Assembly: GCA_001898335.1 (NCBI GenBank)
Contig: MKTS01000004.1
Location: 25,896 to 89,895 of the forward strand
DNA from: Mucilaginibacter sp. 44-25
GTDB taxonomy: Bacteria > Bacteroidota > Bacteroidia > Sphingobacteriales > Sphingobacteriaceae
Reading direction: 5' to 3'
Length of the DNA: 64,000 bases
Of this stretch, positions 28,421-37,936 are shown in pieces. Position 1 is the stretch's first letter; every line of letters starts with the position of its first letter. The notes beneath the pieces are model-generated. The model saw nothing but the letters and a program-made list of their open reading frames with translations, was not told where the DNA came from and ran no database searches. The position numbers and the translations under genes were made by a program.

Positions 28421-29062
28421 CCCCCAATTGCACAAGCGGTTAATGCCATCATGAAAAGAGTTGATGTGACATTTTATTTCGTACGTAAATTGATTAAGAT
28501 TGCTATAAGGTTTAGGGAAATTATATTGTGCGTAAAACGAGGGATTGGAGATATTAATCGAATTAAAATAAAGCACTCTAGAGATTTTCAAATATACCGT
28601 ACGCGACGCTTCCAAAACGCCATCAGGCCCGGTTGCGTTTTTTATAGTTACCGGGAATATAAGTTCGCCCGGTCACAAAATTGTTTAAAGAAAGCACCTC
28701 AACCATAACCGGGGCCGAGACATTGGTGCCTGCCTTTATAGTGGCTGTATTGGCCAGCAATTGATAACTTCCAGCGGGCGCCGCGAAATACTTACCAGAT
28801 ACCTCGGCATTATAAGCGGTTACCAGATTAGTATCTACTGCAAAACTTACGATTACGTCCTGGCTTACTTTACTGGTAGCCGTTGCCGTAACCGCATATT
28901 GAGCTGGTGCATTTTCAACCGTAAAAGGCACTAACTTTCCTGTTTCTGTTCCGGTGATGAGGATTACGCCATGATATTCCGTTGCCTTTTACATCCGGCT
29001 ATGATTAAAAGCAGGGTAACAACCAGTAGCCCTGCCGGCAAAATATTGTATATTTTTTTCAT
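28421..29062 (-). pseudogene. DUF1735/LamG lipoprotein remnant (surface glycan-binding type), frameshifted and truncated
   Basis: From the ATG at 29062 the reading begins MKKIYNILPAG and a lipobox LLLIIAGC with Cys24. The frame is lost at the T4 run 28987-28990 (plus strand). Adding one base restores CKKATEYHGVILITGTETGK and the DUF1735 (BT_3987-like) domain PFTVENAPAQYAVTATATSK...GKYFAAPAGSYQL. A second shift at the GGG 28653-28655 separates TYIPVTIKNATGPDGVLEAS. A LamG-like start (FTYEIKCHINSFHDGINRLC, then NWG) ends abruptly near 28421 where it meets the integrase remnant. Intact relatives sit beside GH18 genes in SusCD-type loci. Confidence 0.72.
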
Positions 29063-29091
29063 TTTTTTAAAATTAAAGTCAACGTCTTATC

Positions 29092-29241
29092 TTATGGCTG
29101 GTTGGCTGCCTGGATACTCCGCCTCACAAAAGGCAACGGTCCGTTATTGTAATCTCTTTTGAAGTAAAAAGCGCCCCATCCTGCCTTTGGGCTCTGTGTA
29201 GAGTTCCAGCGGTCCATGCCCTCCAATGACACACGATGCTC
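29092..29241 (-). pseudogene. C-terminal fragment of a GH18 endo-beta-N-acetylglucosaminidase-like protein
   Basis: About 45-50 codons before a natural stop at 29092: SLEGMDRWNSTQSPKAGWGA, FYFKRDYNNGPLPF and RRSIQAANQP. This resembles the C-termini of Bacteroidota GH18 enzymes of the BT_3987 type, which are encoded next to DUF1735 lipoproteins as here (30 bp apart). Everything upstream is replaced at about 29236-29242 by helicase sequence on the opposite strand. The call is from remembered family tails and is moderate. Confidence 0.55.
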
Positions 29242-30402
29242 AGGCTCAAAGTCGGCACACAGGTCATGTTCGTCAAGAATGACGACTCGGCCGAAAAGCG
29301 ATATTACAATGGTAAGATCGGTGTCGTAACCAAATTGGAAAGCGACACTGTCCATGTGCTTACTCCGGATGGTCAGGAGTTGGCGGTACAGGCCTTCGAA
29401 TGGACAAATGTGAGATACGAGATGAGTGGTGATGATATTAGCGAAGATAACGCCGGTAGCTTCGCCGAGATCCCGCTTAAACATGCCTGGGCTATCACCA
29501 TCCATAAAAGCCAGGGCCTTACCATTGACAGGGTGATTATTGATGTCAGCGAAGCGTTCACGCATGGACAGGCCTATGTGGCATTAAGCCGCTGCCGGTC
29601 ACTTGAGGGGCTAGTGCTGCGCAGCCCGGTTTCATCACTAAACGTCATTTCAGGTCCGGCCGTTAGGCGGTTTAACCAGGAAGCAGAAAGGTATCAGCCT
29701 GACCGGCTAACGCTCGAGCGGCATCGCGAAGCTTATCGCGTATTTCTATTGACCGAACTCTTTAACTTTGGCGGTTTTAAGGAACGTTTAAAGAAATTTG
29801 AACATTTGCTTCCTAATGCTGAGGCGGAAGTATTAACGGTTGCTGAAAAGATGGCGCAAGCGCTGGCTACCTATTCTGATGAACGCATCCGGAGCGCAGT
29901 GAGCTACTTCAAAGAAAAGCTTGAGGTTGCAACCGTTTCCCTTCATCAGGCACTCAATAATTTCGTCGGCACTTCAAAAGAACTGGCCGCACATGCGGAT
30001 CAGCTTTTACAATGGATCGTGGATCGAAGCAGCCTCTTAGAAAAGTTCACCAAAGAAGAATTCAGTGCCGAAACTTACCTGGAAGGTCAGCGCAAAAAAG
30101 TTAAATTGACCAACTCTTTGCTCAAGCAGCTCAATGCCAAACCCAATGAAGCATTATTTGAACAACTGATGGAATGGCGGGAAAAGACCGCTAAAAAGGA
30201 AAATATGCTTGGCAGTATGCTGTTCACAGAGCAAACGCTGGCTGCGGTGGCAGCAAAACTCCCTCAAACACTCAAAAGCCTCAGCGGCATCAAAGGGATC
30301 GGTCCCGAGAAGACGAACCGCTACGGCGCAGCAATACTGACCATGATCAGAACTTACGAGCATCAAAAGGACGGTGGTGAAGCGCAAGTGAAATTGTTTT
30401 GA
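29236..30402 (+). pseudogene. Pif1/RecD2-like helicase, C-terminal half only
   Basis: 388 codons open from the junction at about 29236. The protein starts inside a UvrD_C_2-type region (LRLKVGTQVMFVKNDDSAEK), continues to motif V/VI-like HAWAITIHKSQGLTIDRVII and HGQAYVALSRCRSLEGL, then a long helical tail. It ends with an HRDC/HhH-like segment, LKSLSGIKGIGPEKTNRYG. The Walker A/B helicase domain and any start region are missing, so this is a 5'-deleted gene. The ATG at 29236 is incidental. The abutting GH18 tail shows a recombination or deletion junction. Confidence 0.75.
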
Positions 30403-30568
30403 GTTTGATATACGGAAATCTAATATTTTACCCGCTAACGCAAAAAACATCCGGATAAAACCTTCCGGTTGATGATTTATAACAAAAATATTTCAGGTTC
30501 CGCAATATCGATTTGTATAAAATCTACTATCGTTTACTCCCTACTTCCAAGGAATATTGACTCTTATT

Positions 30569-32326
30569 CTAATATGGGAACGATAACATAAAAGTTGTAC
30601 CACTTCCAGGGATTGAAGCGCCTGAAAAGGTGATATTATTTTTAGTGGCGAATTCCTTAACTAACTGAAGTCCCAGTCCGATTCCCTTTTCATTGGATGT
30701 CCCATGACTGGATAAATGATCATGATTTCCGTTTAAAATTTGAGTTAGCGTATCTTGTTGCATACCCACCCCGTTATCCTTTATTGATAGATTGATAAAT
30801 TCTTCGTCGAACGTGTAACTGAGCCGTATATATCCCCCAGTCGGCGTAAATTTTAAAGCATTTGAGACCAAATTCTGAATGATGATCCTTAGTTGGTCCG
30901 CATCGGCGTAAACGGGTGGAAGTTTTTTGGATTCGATTTCAATTTTAATCTCCTTTGCTTTCGCAGCTGCCCTGAAAAAACCAACTACTTTTTCCACTTT
31001 TAAAGGGAGATCTATCGCAACAGGCTGTGTCACCACACCGCTGAGCTGATTTGCCGCCCAGATCAATAGGCTGTCCAACATCAATGAGGATTTAGTTAAT
31101 TGATCTGAAAGATCATTGACAATAATAGAAAGGTCGTCCTCGGATAGGTCATTTCTTTTGAACAGCATTAACGTGGTTTGCAGTGTGGCAAAAGGGCTCC
31201 TAAGATCATGGCTGACAATAGATAACAATCGATCTTTATCTTGGTTCAATCGTTCAAGTCTCAGATTCTATTCCTCAATATTTCTATTTCTTTCAGCCTC
31301 AAGTGCCAGATCTTTAGCAAACAACTGATGTTGATGTTTTACTCTTTTGTAAACAATAAATGCCGATAAGATACCGATGGTGAGCAGGAAAACTGCGCCT
31401 ATGGTAATTAAGCGATCTATTTTTTTCCGTTGGTCCAGCAGAAGAATTTTGCTCCGGAGTACGTGATTATCGGCTGACTTCGATCTAAGCTCCAGGTTGA
31501 TGATCTGCTTTTCTTTCCCGTCGTTGAACAAACTATCAGTAAGTTTTTTGTAAAGCAATAAACGCTCATAAGCGGTCTTGTAGTTTCCGATCTTTTCGTA
31601 TGCACGATGAGAAAGTTCAAGTGCCTGTGCCGCGTCCCATTTCGCTTCTGCAGCAATAGCCATACGGTAGCCTGCATCAGCATAATTCGCTGCCGAAGGA
31701 TACTGACTTTCGGCATAATCGATTTTTGCCAGGCCGGTGTAGGCGAAACTGTTTTCCCAATTGTCCTGGTAGGCAGTACTATTGATGACCCGTTGGTACA
31801 GAACTGCCGCTGTGTCACTATTGCCTTTTCTGAAATAGAAGTCGGCAAGGTGGTTATTCCCCATAGCTACCAGCTTTGCGATTTTTTTCGAATGGCTGAT
31901 ATTCAGTGACTGCTTCATGATGACAATTGCACTGTCAAGTTTTTGCAGATCAGCATAAGCGAGTGCTATATTGAGCAGATTTGCAGACAAACGATTTGCA
32001 TTCCGTAACTTTTGATTGATAACCTTTGCATTGTTGAACCGGACAAGTGCTTCAATGGTACGATTTTGTGACAATTCGACCAATCCGATTAAATTGTCCG
32101 CGTCTGCGATGACACTCGAATCTTTAAGCGCGGTGGCTTTATTTAACACTTCGAAGGCAATCTTCAATGCCGGGGCATAATTCCCTTGGTTATAATTAAC
32201 TTTGGCTGCCTGTAAATTGCTGATCATGGTTTTGGAAACCTTTGGTATCTGACCATACAGGTGCGATAGGGTAACTGCAATCATTGCGAGTGTTGTAATC
32301 GATGTTCGAAATCGTAGCATACACAT
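30569..32326 (-). pseudogene. TPR sensor histidine kinase split by an in-frame TAG
   Basis: The N-terminal 352 codons carry a signal-like start (TLSHLYGQ), several TPR units (YNQGNYAPALKIAFEVLNKA) and one membrane helix (LITIGAVFLLTIGILSAFIV). A TAG at 31268-31270 interrupts a coiled linker (ERNRNIEE then NLRLERLNQDKD). The same frame continues with an H-box SIVSHDLRSP (His about codon 373), N-box IIQNLVSNALKFTP and G-boxes DNGVGM and KGIGLGL to a normal end. Without the stop it would be a 585-residue periplasmic-TPR kinase. A TTG start at 31249 could yield a soluble kinase core. No cognate regulator is adjacent. Confidence 0.78.
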
Positions 32327-32625
32327 ATTCAGCCTTCATGTGAGCAATCTCAGCAAGTGCCGCATTACTAAAGTTTAGATGATTAGACGTGAGAATTCTT
32401 CACTGTAAGCCAAGCCCCTATGAGGGTCTGAAATCCAATACCTCGAACGCCTGTTTTCCAAAATACTATTCATTGACGACATTGTTTGCCCTGAAAACTC
32501 ATGATTTGATTTTATTGGTCGCCATATGCAGAGCTGCAAACCTTGGCATTCGATTTAAATACCTGGCGGCAACCTATTCGTTAAAGGTTTTTTCAACTAA
32601 AGGCCTTAAATACTGTTAAGATAAT

Positions 32626-33096
32626 ATGATCCACATAAACGAATTAGTGATTCCCGCAGCGAGAAAAGGGGATATTGAGGTGCTGAAAGAACTGCTCAGA
32701 CAACAGGCTGACCTGAATACACGGGATGAGAAGGGTTACACACCGCTGATCATTGCAGCTTATAACGATCAATACGAAGCGGCTAAACTATTAATAGAGT
32801 CTGGCGCAGAAGTCGATGCAGCTGATGCCGGTGGAAATACAGCGCTTATGGGTGTTGCTTTTAAAGGTTATAAAGATATTGCGGCTCTTTTAATCAGTAA
32901 AAAGGCGGATCTGGACCTGCGGCATGGTAATGGGGGAACGGCACTGATGTTTGCAACGATGTTCGGCCGTAACGAGATCGTAAAATTGCTGCTTGAAGCG
33001 GGAGCAGATAAAAATATCCTGGATGCAAGAGGGTTCACCGCGCTGGATCTGGCCAAGCAGCAAAATAACGAGGACGCGATCAGCTTATTGCAATAA
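32626..33096 (+). CDS. Ankyrin-repeat protein
   Basis: 156 residues, essentially four to five ankyrin repeats: GDIEVLKELLRQQADLNTRD, KGYTPLIIAAYNDQYEAAKL, GGNTALMGVAFKGYKDIAAL, and FTALDLAKQQNNEDAISLLQ at the end. No signal peptide is present. It converges on a large-subunit catalase, the two stops being about 45 bp apart. Ankyrin genes beside catalases are recurrent (AnkB with KatB in Pseudomonas is the known case, where it supports catalase function), so a chaperone or protective role for this catalase is plausible but inferred. Confidence 0.85.
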   Translation: MIHINELVIPAARKGDIEVLKELLRQQADLNTRDEKGYTPLIIAAYNDQYEAAKLLIESGAEVDAADAGGNTALMGVAFKGYKDIAALLISKKADLDLRHGNGGTALMFATMFGRNEIVKLLLEAGADKNILDARGFTALDLAKQQNNEDAISLLQ

Positions 33097-33124
33097 AAAA
33101 TCCCCCTAAAACAGGAGGATTTTC
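33097..33124. terminator. Bidirectional terminator between convergent genes
   Basis: The stem AAAATCCCCCT / AGGAGGATTTT pairs with one mismatch around loop AAAAC, flanked by an A-run on the left and TTTT on the right. It sits directly after the ankyrin stop and 17 bp before the catalase stop, so it could serve both genes. Confidence 0.7.
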
Positions 33125-33141
33125 TCTCAAATAAGTGTTGA

Positions 33142-35343
33142 TTATGCAGGTATTTTTCTGGCTTTCTCACGTTCCCAAAACCGATGTTTTTTAATGGCTG
33201 CAACGAAGAGTTTAGCGAGTTGTTTTTCGTTCTTGCCAATAACGACACCTTCGTCACCTTCGATTTTTTTACTGAAATAAGTCGCTTCAATTACCTGCAG
33301 CGCCTGCTCATCCGCAGCAATGGGCTTACAGTGTTTGAATGCTTCGTTCAGGAAATGGACTGCATCCGCGTCAGCTTCCAAGGCTGCCACACTGTTTATG
33401 CCCCCGGGGATATAAACGGCATCGAATAGTACCGATGCAGCGCCAAGCAAACTCTCATCCACCTGGATCTGCTCGTTACCGGCAGACGTGATAAATCCCA
33501 ATCTTGGCGCAATCACCTCGATCACCCCTCCCGCTTCTTCAATAGCCGCCTTTACAGCGGTCAGGGATTGCTCGTTCACTCCGTCAGCCGCCAATATCGC
33601 GATCTTACGGGTCTGAATAGAATCTTTTACTGTATTCGCCATACTAAGGGCCTCTGATCTCAGCAAAGAACTTTCAACCTGCACGGATTCATAATCTGAA
33701 GAATTTGCATCCGCCGGGATATTTTGGTTGAGTTCGTTATCAAGTTGCGCCGGAATATGTACCCCGAGTGCATAAGCAACTGCTGATGCCAAGCCTTTAT
33801 CAATGTTTGCCAGTAAAAAAAGCATACGTTCGCGTACTGTAACAGTTTTTACCTTCCCCAGTTCAAAAGATAAGGCATCAACGATATGGTTCTTTTCCGG
33901 GTCGGATTGGCTGTTAAAAAACAGCCTTGCCTGACTGAAATGATCGAAAAAGCTTTTGCTTCTGGCCCTGATCTTACCAGCCGAAATCCTTTCCGGATAA
34001 GTGGTGAACCCGCCTTCACTTGCTTTTGCCTGTCTTGGATCATTTTGGCCAAGCGCATTCGGGCTATAGCTGGTTTTACCTTTATTAATAGTCTGTCGCA
34101 TAAAGCCGTCCCGCTGATTGTTATGAACAGGAACTACAGGCCGGTTGATGGGAATTTCCTGAAAGTTCGGGCCGCCCAGCCTGGTCAGTTGCGTATCAGT
34201 GTAGGAAAACAACCTTCCCTGGAGCAGTGGATCGTTACTGAAATCGATGCCCGGCACGATGTGTCCAAGGTGAAAAGCTACCTGCTCGGTCTCCGCAAAG
34301 AAATTGTCCGGGTTTCGGTTAAGGGTCATTTTGCCTACGCGTTGAACGGGTACCAGTTCCTCAGGAATGAGCTTCGTAGGATCGAGCAGGTCGAATTCAA
34401 ATTTGAACTCATCTTCTTCAGGCACGACCTGAACACCAAGTTCCCATTCAGGGAACGCACCACTGTCAATGGCATCCCAAAGATCGCGACGGTGAAAGTC
34501 AGGGTCCTTTCCTGAAATGTTTTGTGCCTCATCCCAGGCAACGGCATGTACACCCAGCAGCGGTTTCCAGTGAAACTTTACAAAGCTGGATTTGCCTTCC
34601 GCATTGACAAAGCGGAATGTATGTACCCCAAAGCCTTCCATCATCCGGTAACTGCGGGGGATGGCGCGGTCACTCATTGCCCACATGATCATATGCGCGG
34701 ATTCGGGCGTTAAAGAAATGAAATCCCAGAAAGTGTCATGTGCTGACGCCGCCTGTGGTATCTCGTTGTCAGGCTCCGGTTTAACCGCGTGGATCAGATC
34801 AGGAAATTTAATGGCATCCTGGATAAAGAACACCGGCATATTATTACCTACCAAGTCGAAATTTCCTTCCTTCGTGTAGAATCTTACCGCAAATCCCCTT
34901 ACGTCCCGTGCCAGGTCCGTTGAGCCCTTCGAGCCGGCAACCGTTGAAAAACGAACAAATACCGGCGTTTCAGCCGATGTGTTGTTAAGGAACAATGCCT
35001 TGGTCAGCGGCGCGAGTGATTCGTAAACTTTAAAAACGCCATGAGCGCCGGAACCCCTGGCGTGAACTACGCGTTCAGGGATGCGTTCATGGTCAAAATG
35101 AGTGATCTTTTCCCGCAGCATAAAATCTTCCAGCAACGTTGCCCCCCGCTCTCCGGCTTTCAGGGAATTTTGATCATCGTTGATCCTGAGGCCGGTATTG
35201 GTCGTCATGAATTCCCCCGTCGCGTCGGCGGTATGCGGTGACAAATTCTGTGTCTTGAGATTGGCCGGTTGCGCACCTTTATTTAAATTTTTGGTGTCGG
35301 CCGTAGCATCGGCACCTTTTGTGTCATTTTTTTTCGTAGCCAT
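33142..35343 (-). CDS. katE: Large-subunit catalase (HPII type)
   Basis: 733 residues, the size of clade-2 catalases with a C-terminal class-I glutaminase-like domain. The distal His is in RVVHARGSGAHGVF (His94), the Asn in LVGNNMPVFF, and the proximal heme Tyr in RLFSYTDTQLTRLG (about residue 382). The C-terminal 160 residues (RKIAILAADGVNEQSLTAVK, VYIPGGINSVAALEAD) form the flavodoxin/DJ-1-like domain. The Lys-rich N-terminal extension (MATKKNDTKGADAT) is probably disordered. It dismutates H2O2 in the cytoplasm. It follows the DUF892 gene by 14 bp. Confidence 0.95.
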   Translation of the reverse strand: MATKKNDTKGADATADTKNLNKGAQPANLKTQNLSPHTADATGEFMTTNTGLRINDDQNSLKAGERGATLLEDFMLREKITHFDHERIPERVVHARGSGAHGVFKVYESLAPLTKALFLNNTSAETPVFVRFSTVAGSKGSTDLARDVRGFAVRFYTKEGNFDLVGNNMPVFFIQDAIKFPDLIHAVKPEPDNEIPQAASAHDTFWDFISLTPESAHMIMWAMSDRAIPRSYRMMEGFGVHTFRFVNAEGKSSFVKFHWKPLLGVHAVAWDEAQNISGKDPDFHRRDLWDAIDSGAFPEWELGVQVVPEEDEFKFEFDLLDPTKLIPEELVPVQRVGKMTLNRNPDNFFAETEQVAFHLGHIVPGIDFSNDPLLQGRLFSYTDTQLTRLGGPNFQEIPINRPVVPVHNNQRDGFMRQTINKGKTSYSPNALGQNDPRQAKASEGGFTTYPERISAGKIRARSKSFFDHFSQARLFFNSQSDPEKNHIVDALSFELGKVKTVTVRERMLFLLANIDKGLASAVAYALGVHIPAQLDNELNQNIPADANSSDYESVQVESSLLRSEALSMANTVKDSIQTRKIAILAADGVNEQSLTAVKAAIEEAGGVIEVIAPRLGFITSAGNEQIQVDESLLGAASVLFDAVYIPGGINSVAALEADADAVHFLNEAFKHCKPIAADEQALQVIEATYFSKKIEGDEGVVIGKNEKQLAKLFVAAIKKHRFWEREKARKIPA

Positions 35344-35357
35344 GGATTTTAGTTGAA

Positions 35358-35909
35358 TTATGCCTCTTCAGCAGCTTTGTAATTAACCTCATTTTCCGCA
35401 ACCTCGGTCAGCAGCTGGTCAGCATCTTTTTCCTCGCTCAACGTTTGGTAAAGCAATTCAGCCACATCATCATGCCCAAGCGTTTTGTCCAGTTGCGTCA
35501 GGCCGCCGTAGGTAGCGATCTCATAATGCTCGATTTTTTGCGATGCCAGGATAATACCCACGTCCCTTGTAGCCGTACCGGCCTCCGTACCCTGGACGAT
35601 CCCCTCACCTTCTTTGGCTAAACCTTCCATCGCATCGCATTTTTTGGCCAGAACCTTTTCACCCAGAAGTTCGAAAACCCGCTCAAGACGGTTTACATGT
35701 GTTTTCGTTTGTTCGAGATGATCCACGATGGCTTTTTTGAGCTTTGCGGAGCTCGCAGCTTCAATCATTTTGGGGAGATTTTTAACCAGGTGATTCTCTG
35801 CCCAGTAAATATCCATGATACCGTCCAGGAATAATTCCTGAAGCGCGGATTCTGCTTTTGCCGAAGTTTTGGTCGCGAATTTTGGTTTCGTGCCAGTTTC
35901 TTTTTCCAT
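35358..35909 (-). CDS. DUF892 (YciE/YciF-like) ferritin-fold stress protein
   Basis: 183 residues from the ATG at 35909 (an upstream in-frame ATG at 35981 adds a poorly conserved leader). DUF892 features include ALQELFLDGIMDIYWAENHL, LEQTKTHVNRLERVFELLG, GIILASQKIEHYEIATYGGL and LSEEKDADQLLTEVAE. The Glu/His pairs match a ferritin-like four-helix bundle. Family members are induced in stress and have been linked to iron or peroxide handling. It shares a transcript with the catalase. Confidence 0.88.
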   Translation of the reverse strand: MEKETGTKPKFATKTSAKAESALQELFLDGIMDIYWAENHLVKNLPKMIEAASSAKLKKAIVDHLEQTKTHVNRLERVFELLGEKVLAKKCDAMEGLAKEGEGIVQGTEAGTATRDVGIILASQKIEHYEIATYGGLTQLDKTLGHDDVAELLYQTLSEEKDADQLLTEVAENEVNYKAAEEA

Positions 35910-36861
35910 AAATAACTTGATTTCTAATTCAGATAAGTAACTAAAGATTAACCTTTGTGAAAGTATTATGTTTGGTTTCAAACAAAATATTCTGCCGGCT
36001 AAAAAGGAAAATCATCGCTTGTACGATCAAGTCCGGCCTCTTAGGTATAGAACAATGGATCCGCTAGCTACTTATCCAATAATCCGTAGCAGAGCATTGG
36101 GCTGTAAAAATGAAAGCCAGGGATCTGTATGCAAAATACAGGTTTATCGCCACCGTTCTGGTCAATATTTTAACGTAATAATTCAACCTGTTCAAATGCA
36201 AATACCCGATGGCAATTAGCTGACCCCTATGTGTTTTATTAGACCGATTAAATTTTAGTAAAATAATTCATATCCACCTCTCCATGAAAGTAGTCAGTTG
36301 CACACTTTATCATCATGCTAAATGGTACAGCGACCTGAAAATAATCTTGACTAACATTACAGATCGAATGGAAATATGGCGAAGCCTTCAAAGAAGTGGG
36401 CTTTAGGTAACTATATAAGGACGATATGACCGCTCTTCTTTTCGCTCTTGTCGTACTGCTAATGGCTTTACATAGACAGAGTTTATGCTTCAGGAACCTG
36501 AGCGAAATCTGTTATTTAAGGCATGTTCAGTTATGGGTTTGCAAAACCAGGCATCTTCAGAATCTATTGCCAGGATAACAGGCTAAGTGATGTAATTGCT
36601 GACCAGGCGTTGGTACCCATGCGATTAAAACTGCTTATTTGATTTATCCATACTTGCGTAACCTGGTGATCAAGATAAGGAACGAGAGACAGGAAGAAAG
36701 GAGCGCCCTTAAGAAATCAAAAGAAATACGGCAAGCGACATTGTATTACCCTTATATTCAAAACGATGCTTTAGTATTAGCTTAGCATCCAGCTTTAATG
36801 TTTAAGGCTGCCGGGGAGCAGCCTTAAACCTATTTGACCTATAACTACGAGGGCAACTATA
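35910..36861. other. Long intergenic region, no supported gene
   Basis: About 950 bp between the DUF892 start and the end of the beta-propeller gene. An 83-codon plus-strand ORF (35968-36219) has no recognisable features. The promoter of the DUF892-catalase pair should lie in the first 100 bp, which include TTTGTTTG on the minus strand. The strong hairpin 36800-36829 is the only structured element found. The middle may be decayed sequence. Confidence 0.5.
36800..36829 (-). terminator. Hairpin downstream of the efflux/propeller operon
   Basis: A perfect 12-bp stem, GTTTAAGGCTGC / GCAGCCTTAAAC, with loop CGGGGA lies 33 bp beyond the stop of the minus-strand gene ending at 36862. It lacks a long T run on the minus strand, so it may be a terminator or a transcript-stabilising stem. 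Confidence 0.55.
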
Positions 36862-37884
36862 TTATTTGCTCAGTTCAATAACATGGAATGTTCCTGCAAC
36901 AGGCTTAGGACGTGGTTTCGAATTTGCAGCGGTAGCAGCCACAGGCTCTATTTTGGCAGCCGGTAAGTAAATTTTATGGGTGAGCAGGTCCAAACCTAAG
37001 GTACGCGCGCTTGGCTCGGTAATTACGTTTTCCATCTGCAGAAACTTGTTCGCGGATATCTCCTTGATCACAGATAAGGTACCTTCGCCGTTCGAAGTAA
37101 AGATCATTTTGGTTGCCGGGTCAAAAGCAACGCCATCGCAATCACCGATCTTAAATTTTGACAGGTTTTTGCCATTAGCAGCATTCATTACCACAAAAGT
37201 TTGGTTGCCGCCGCAGCCAACAAACAAACGGTTGGTACGGCGATCTATGGCCAGGCCCGATGGTTCATCCCCGTCCTTGATCTTGTAGCTTGTAATTACT
37301 TTATAGGTTCGGGCATTTATGACTACGACCTCATTTGTAGTTTCAGAATTTACAAACACTTTACCTTTACCGTCAGAAACGCCGGTTTCCGGTTTCCCGC
37401 CGAGAGCAATAGTAGCCACTACTTTATCTGTAACGGGATCTATCACCGAGGCATCTTTACTTTTACCGTTAAAAACATATATTTTTTTAGAGAAATCATC
37501 ATAAAATATGGCATCCGGATTAGTCCCCACGGGTATAGTTCCCAAAGTTTTATAAGAAGTAAGGTCGAAAATGGTACAGCTGTTATTACGCCCATCGCTG
37601 GTGTAGCCTTTATTCAGTAATTTCACCAACACTATCCCGTGTACACCACTTGTGCCATTGATCACGCCTATCGAGTCGCCGCCGGTACTTAGGATATTTA
37701 CCTGCGTTCCGTGAGAAACAAACATACGTTTACCTTCGCCATCAACTGTAATGTAATCCCAGCCGCCGCTACTCTTGATAGGGAAATTGTTGGTAATACG
37801 TAAACCTGATTTTTGCTGGGCTAATGCCGTTCCTGCCAGTGCAAGTGCGCCTATTAAAAGGTATATCTTTTTAAATGCTAACAT
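36862..37884 (-). CDS. YncE-like YVTN beta-propeller protein, secreted
   Basis: 340 residues. The signal peptide MLAFKKIYLLIGALALAGTALAQ is followed by repeating 40-residue blades of the YVTN/YncE type: KTLGTIPVGTNPDAIFYDDF, DKVVATIALGGKPETGVSDG, TNRLFVGCGGNQTFVVMNA. It is periplasmic or surface-exposed; the ligand is unknown. It ends the leftward run of metallophosphoesterase, two-component system and RND pump genes, 52 bp after the pump gene, and may share their regulation. Confidence 0.82.
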   Translation of the reverse strand: MLAFKKIYLLIGALALAGTALAQQKSGLRITNNFPIKSSGGWDYITVDGEGKRMFVSHGTQVNILSTGGDSIGVINGTSGVHGIVLVKLLNKGYTSDGRNNSCTIFDLTSYKTLGTIPVGTNPDAIFYDDFSKKIYVFNGKSKDASVIDPVTDKVVATIALGGKPETGVSDGKGKVFVNSETTNEVVVINARTYKVITSYKIKDGDEPSGLAIDRRTNRLFVGCGGNQTFVVMNAANGKNLSKFKIGDCDGVAFDPATKMIFTSNGEGTLSVIKEISANKFLQMENVITEPSARTLGLDLLTHKIYLPAAKIEPVAATAANSKPRPKPVAGTFHVIELSK

Positions 37885-37936
37885 GTTTTCTTTTTTTTAG
37901 TGCTATTTAAAACATCATTCTGTGTAAATTTTGGAT

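Noticed and set aside
29247..29565. N-terminal part of the minus-strand 157-codon ORF (29092-29565)
   Set aside because: It runs antisense through the conserved helicase motifs; only its last 45-50 codons (to 29092) match a GH18-type tail.
32389..32619. 76-codon plus-strand ORF before the ankyrin gene
   Set aside because: No domain or plausible start context; composition looks non-coding.
35968..36219. 83-codon plus-strand ORF upstream of the DUF892 gene
   Set aside because: Occupies the likely promoter region of the catalase operon and shows no family features.
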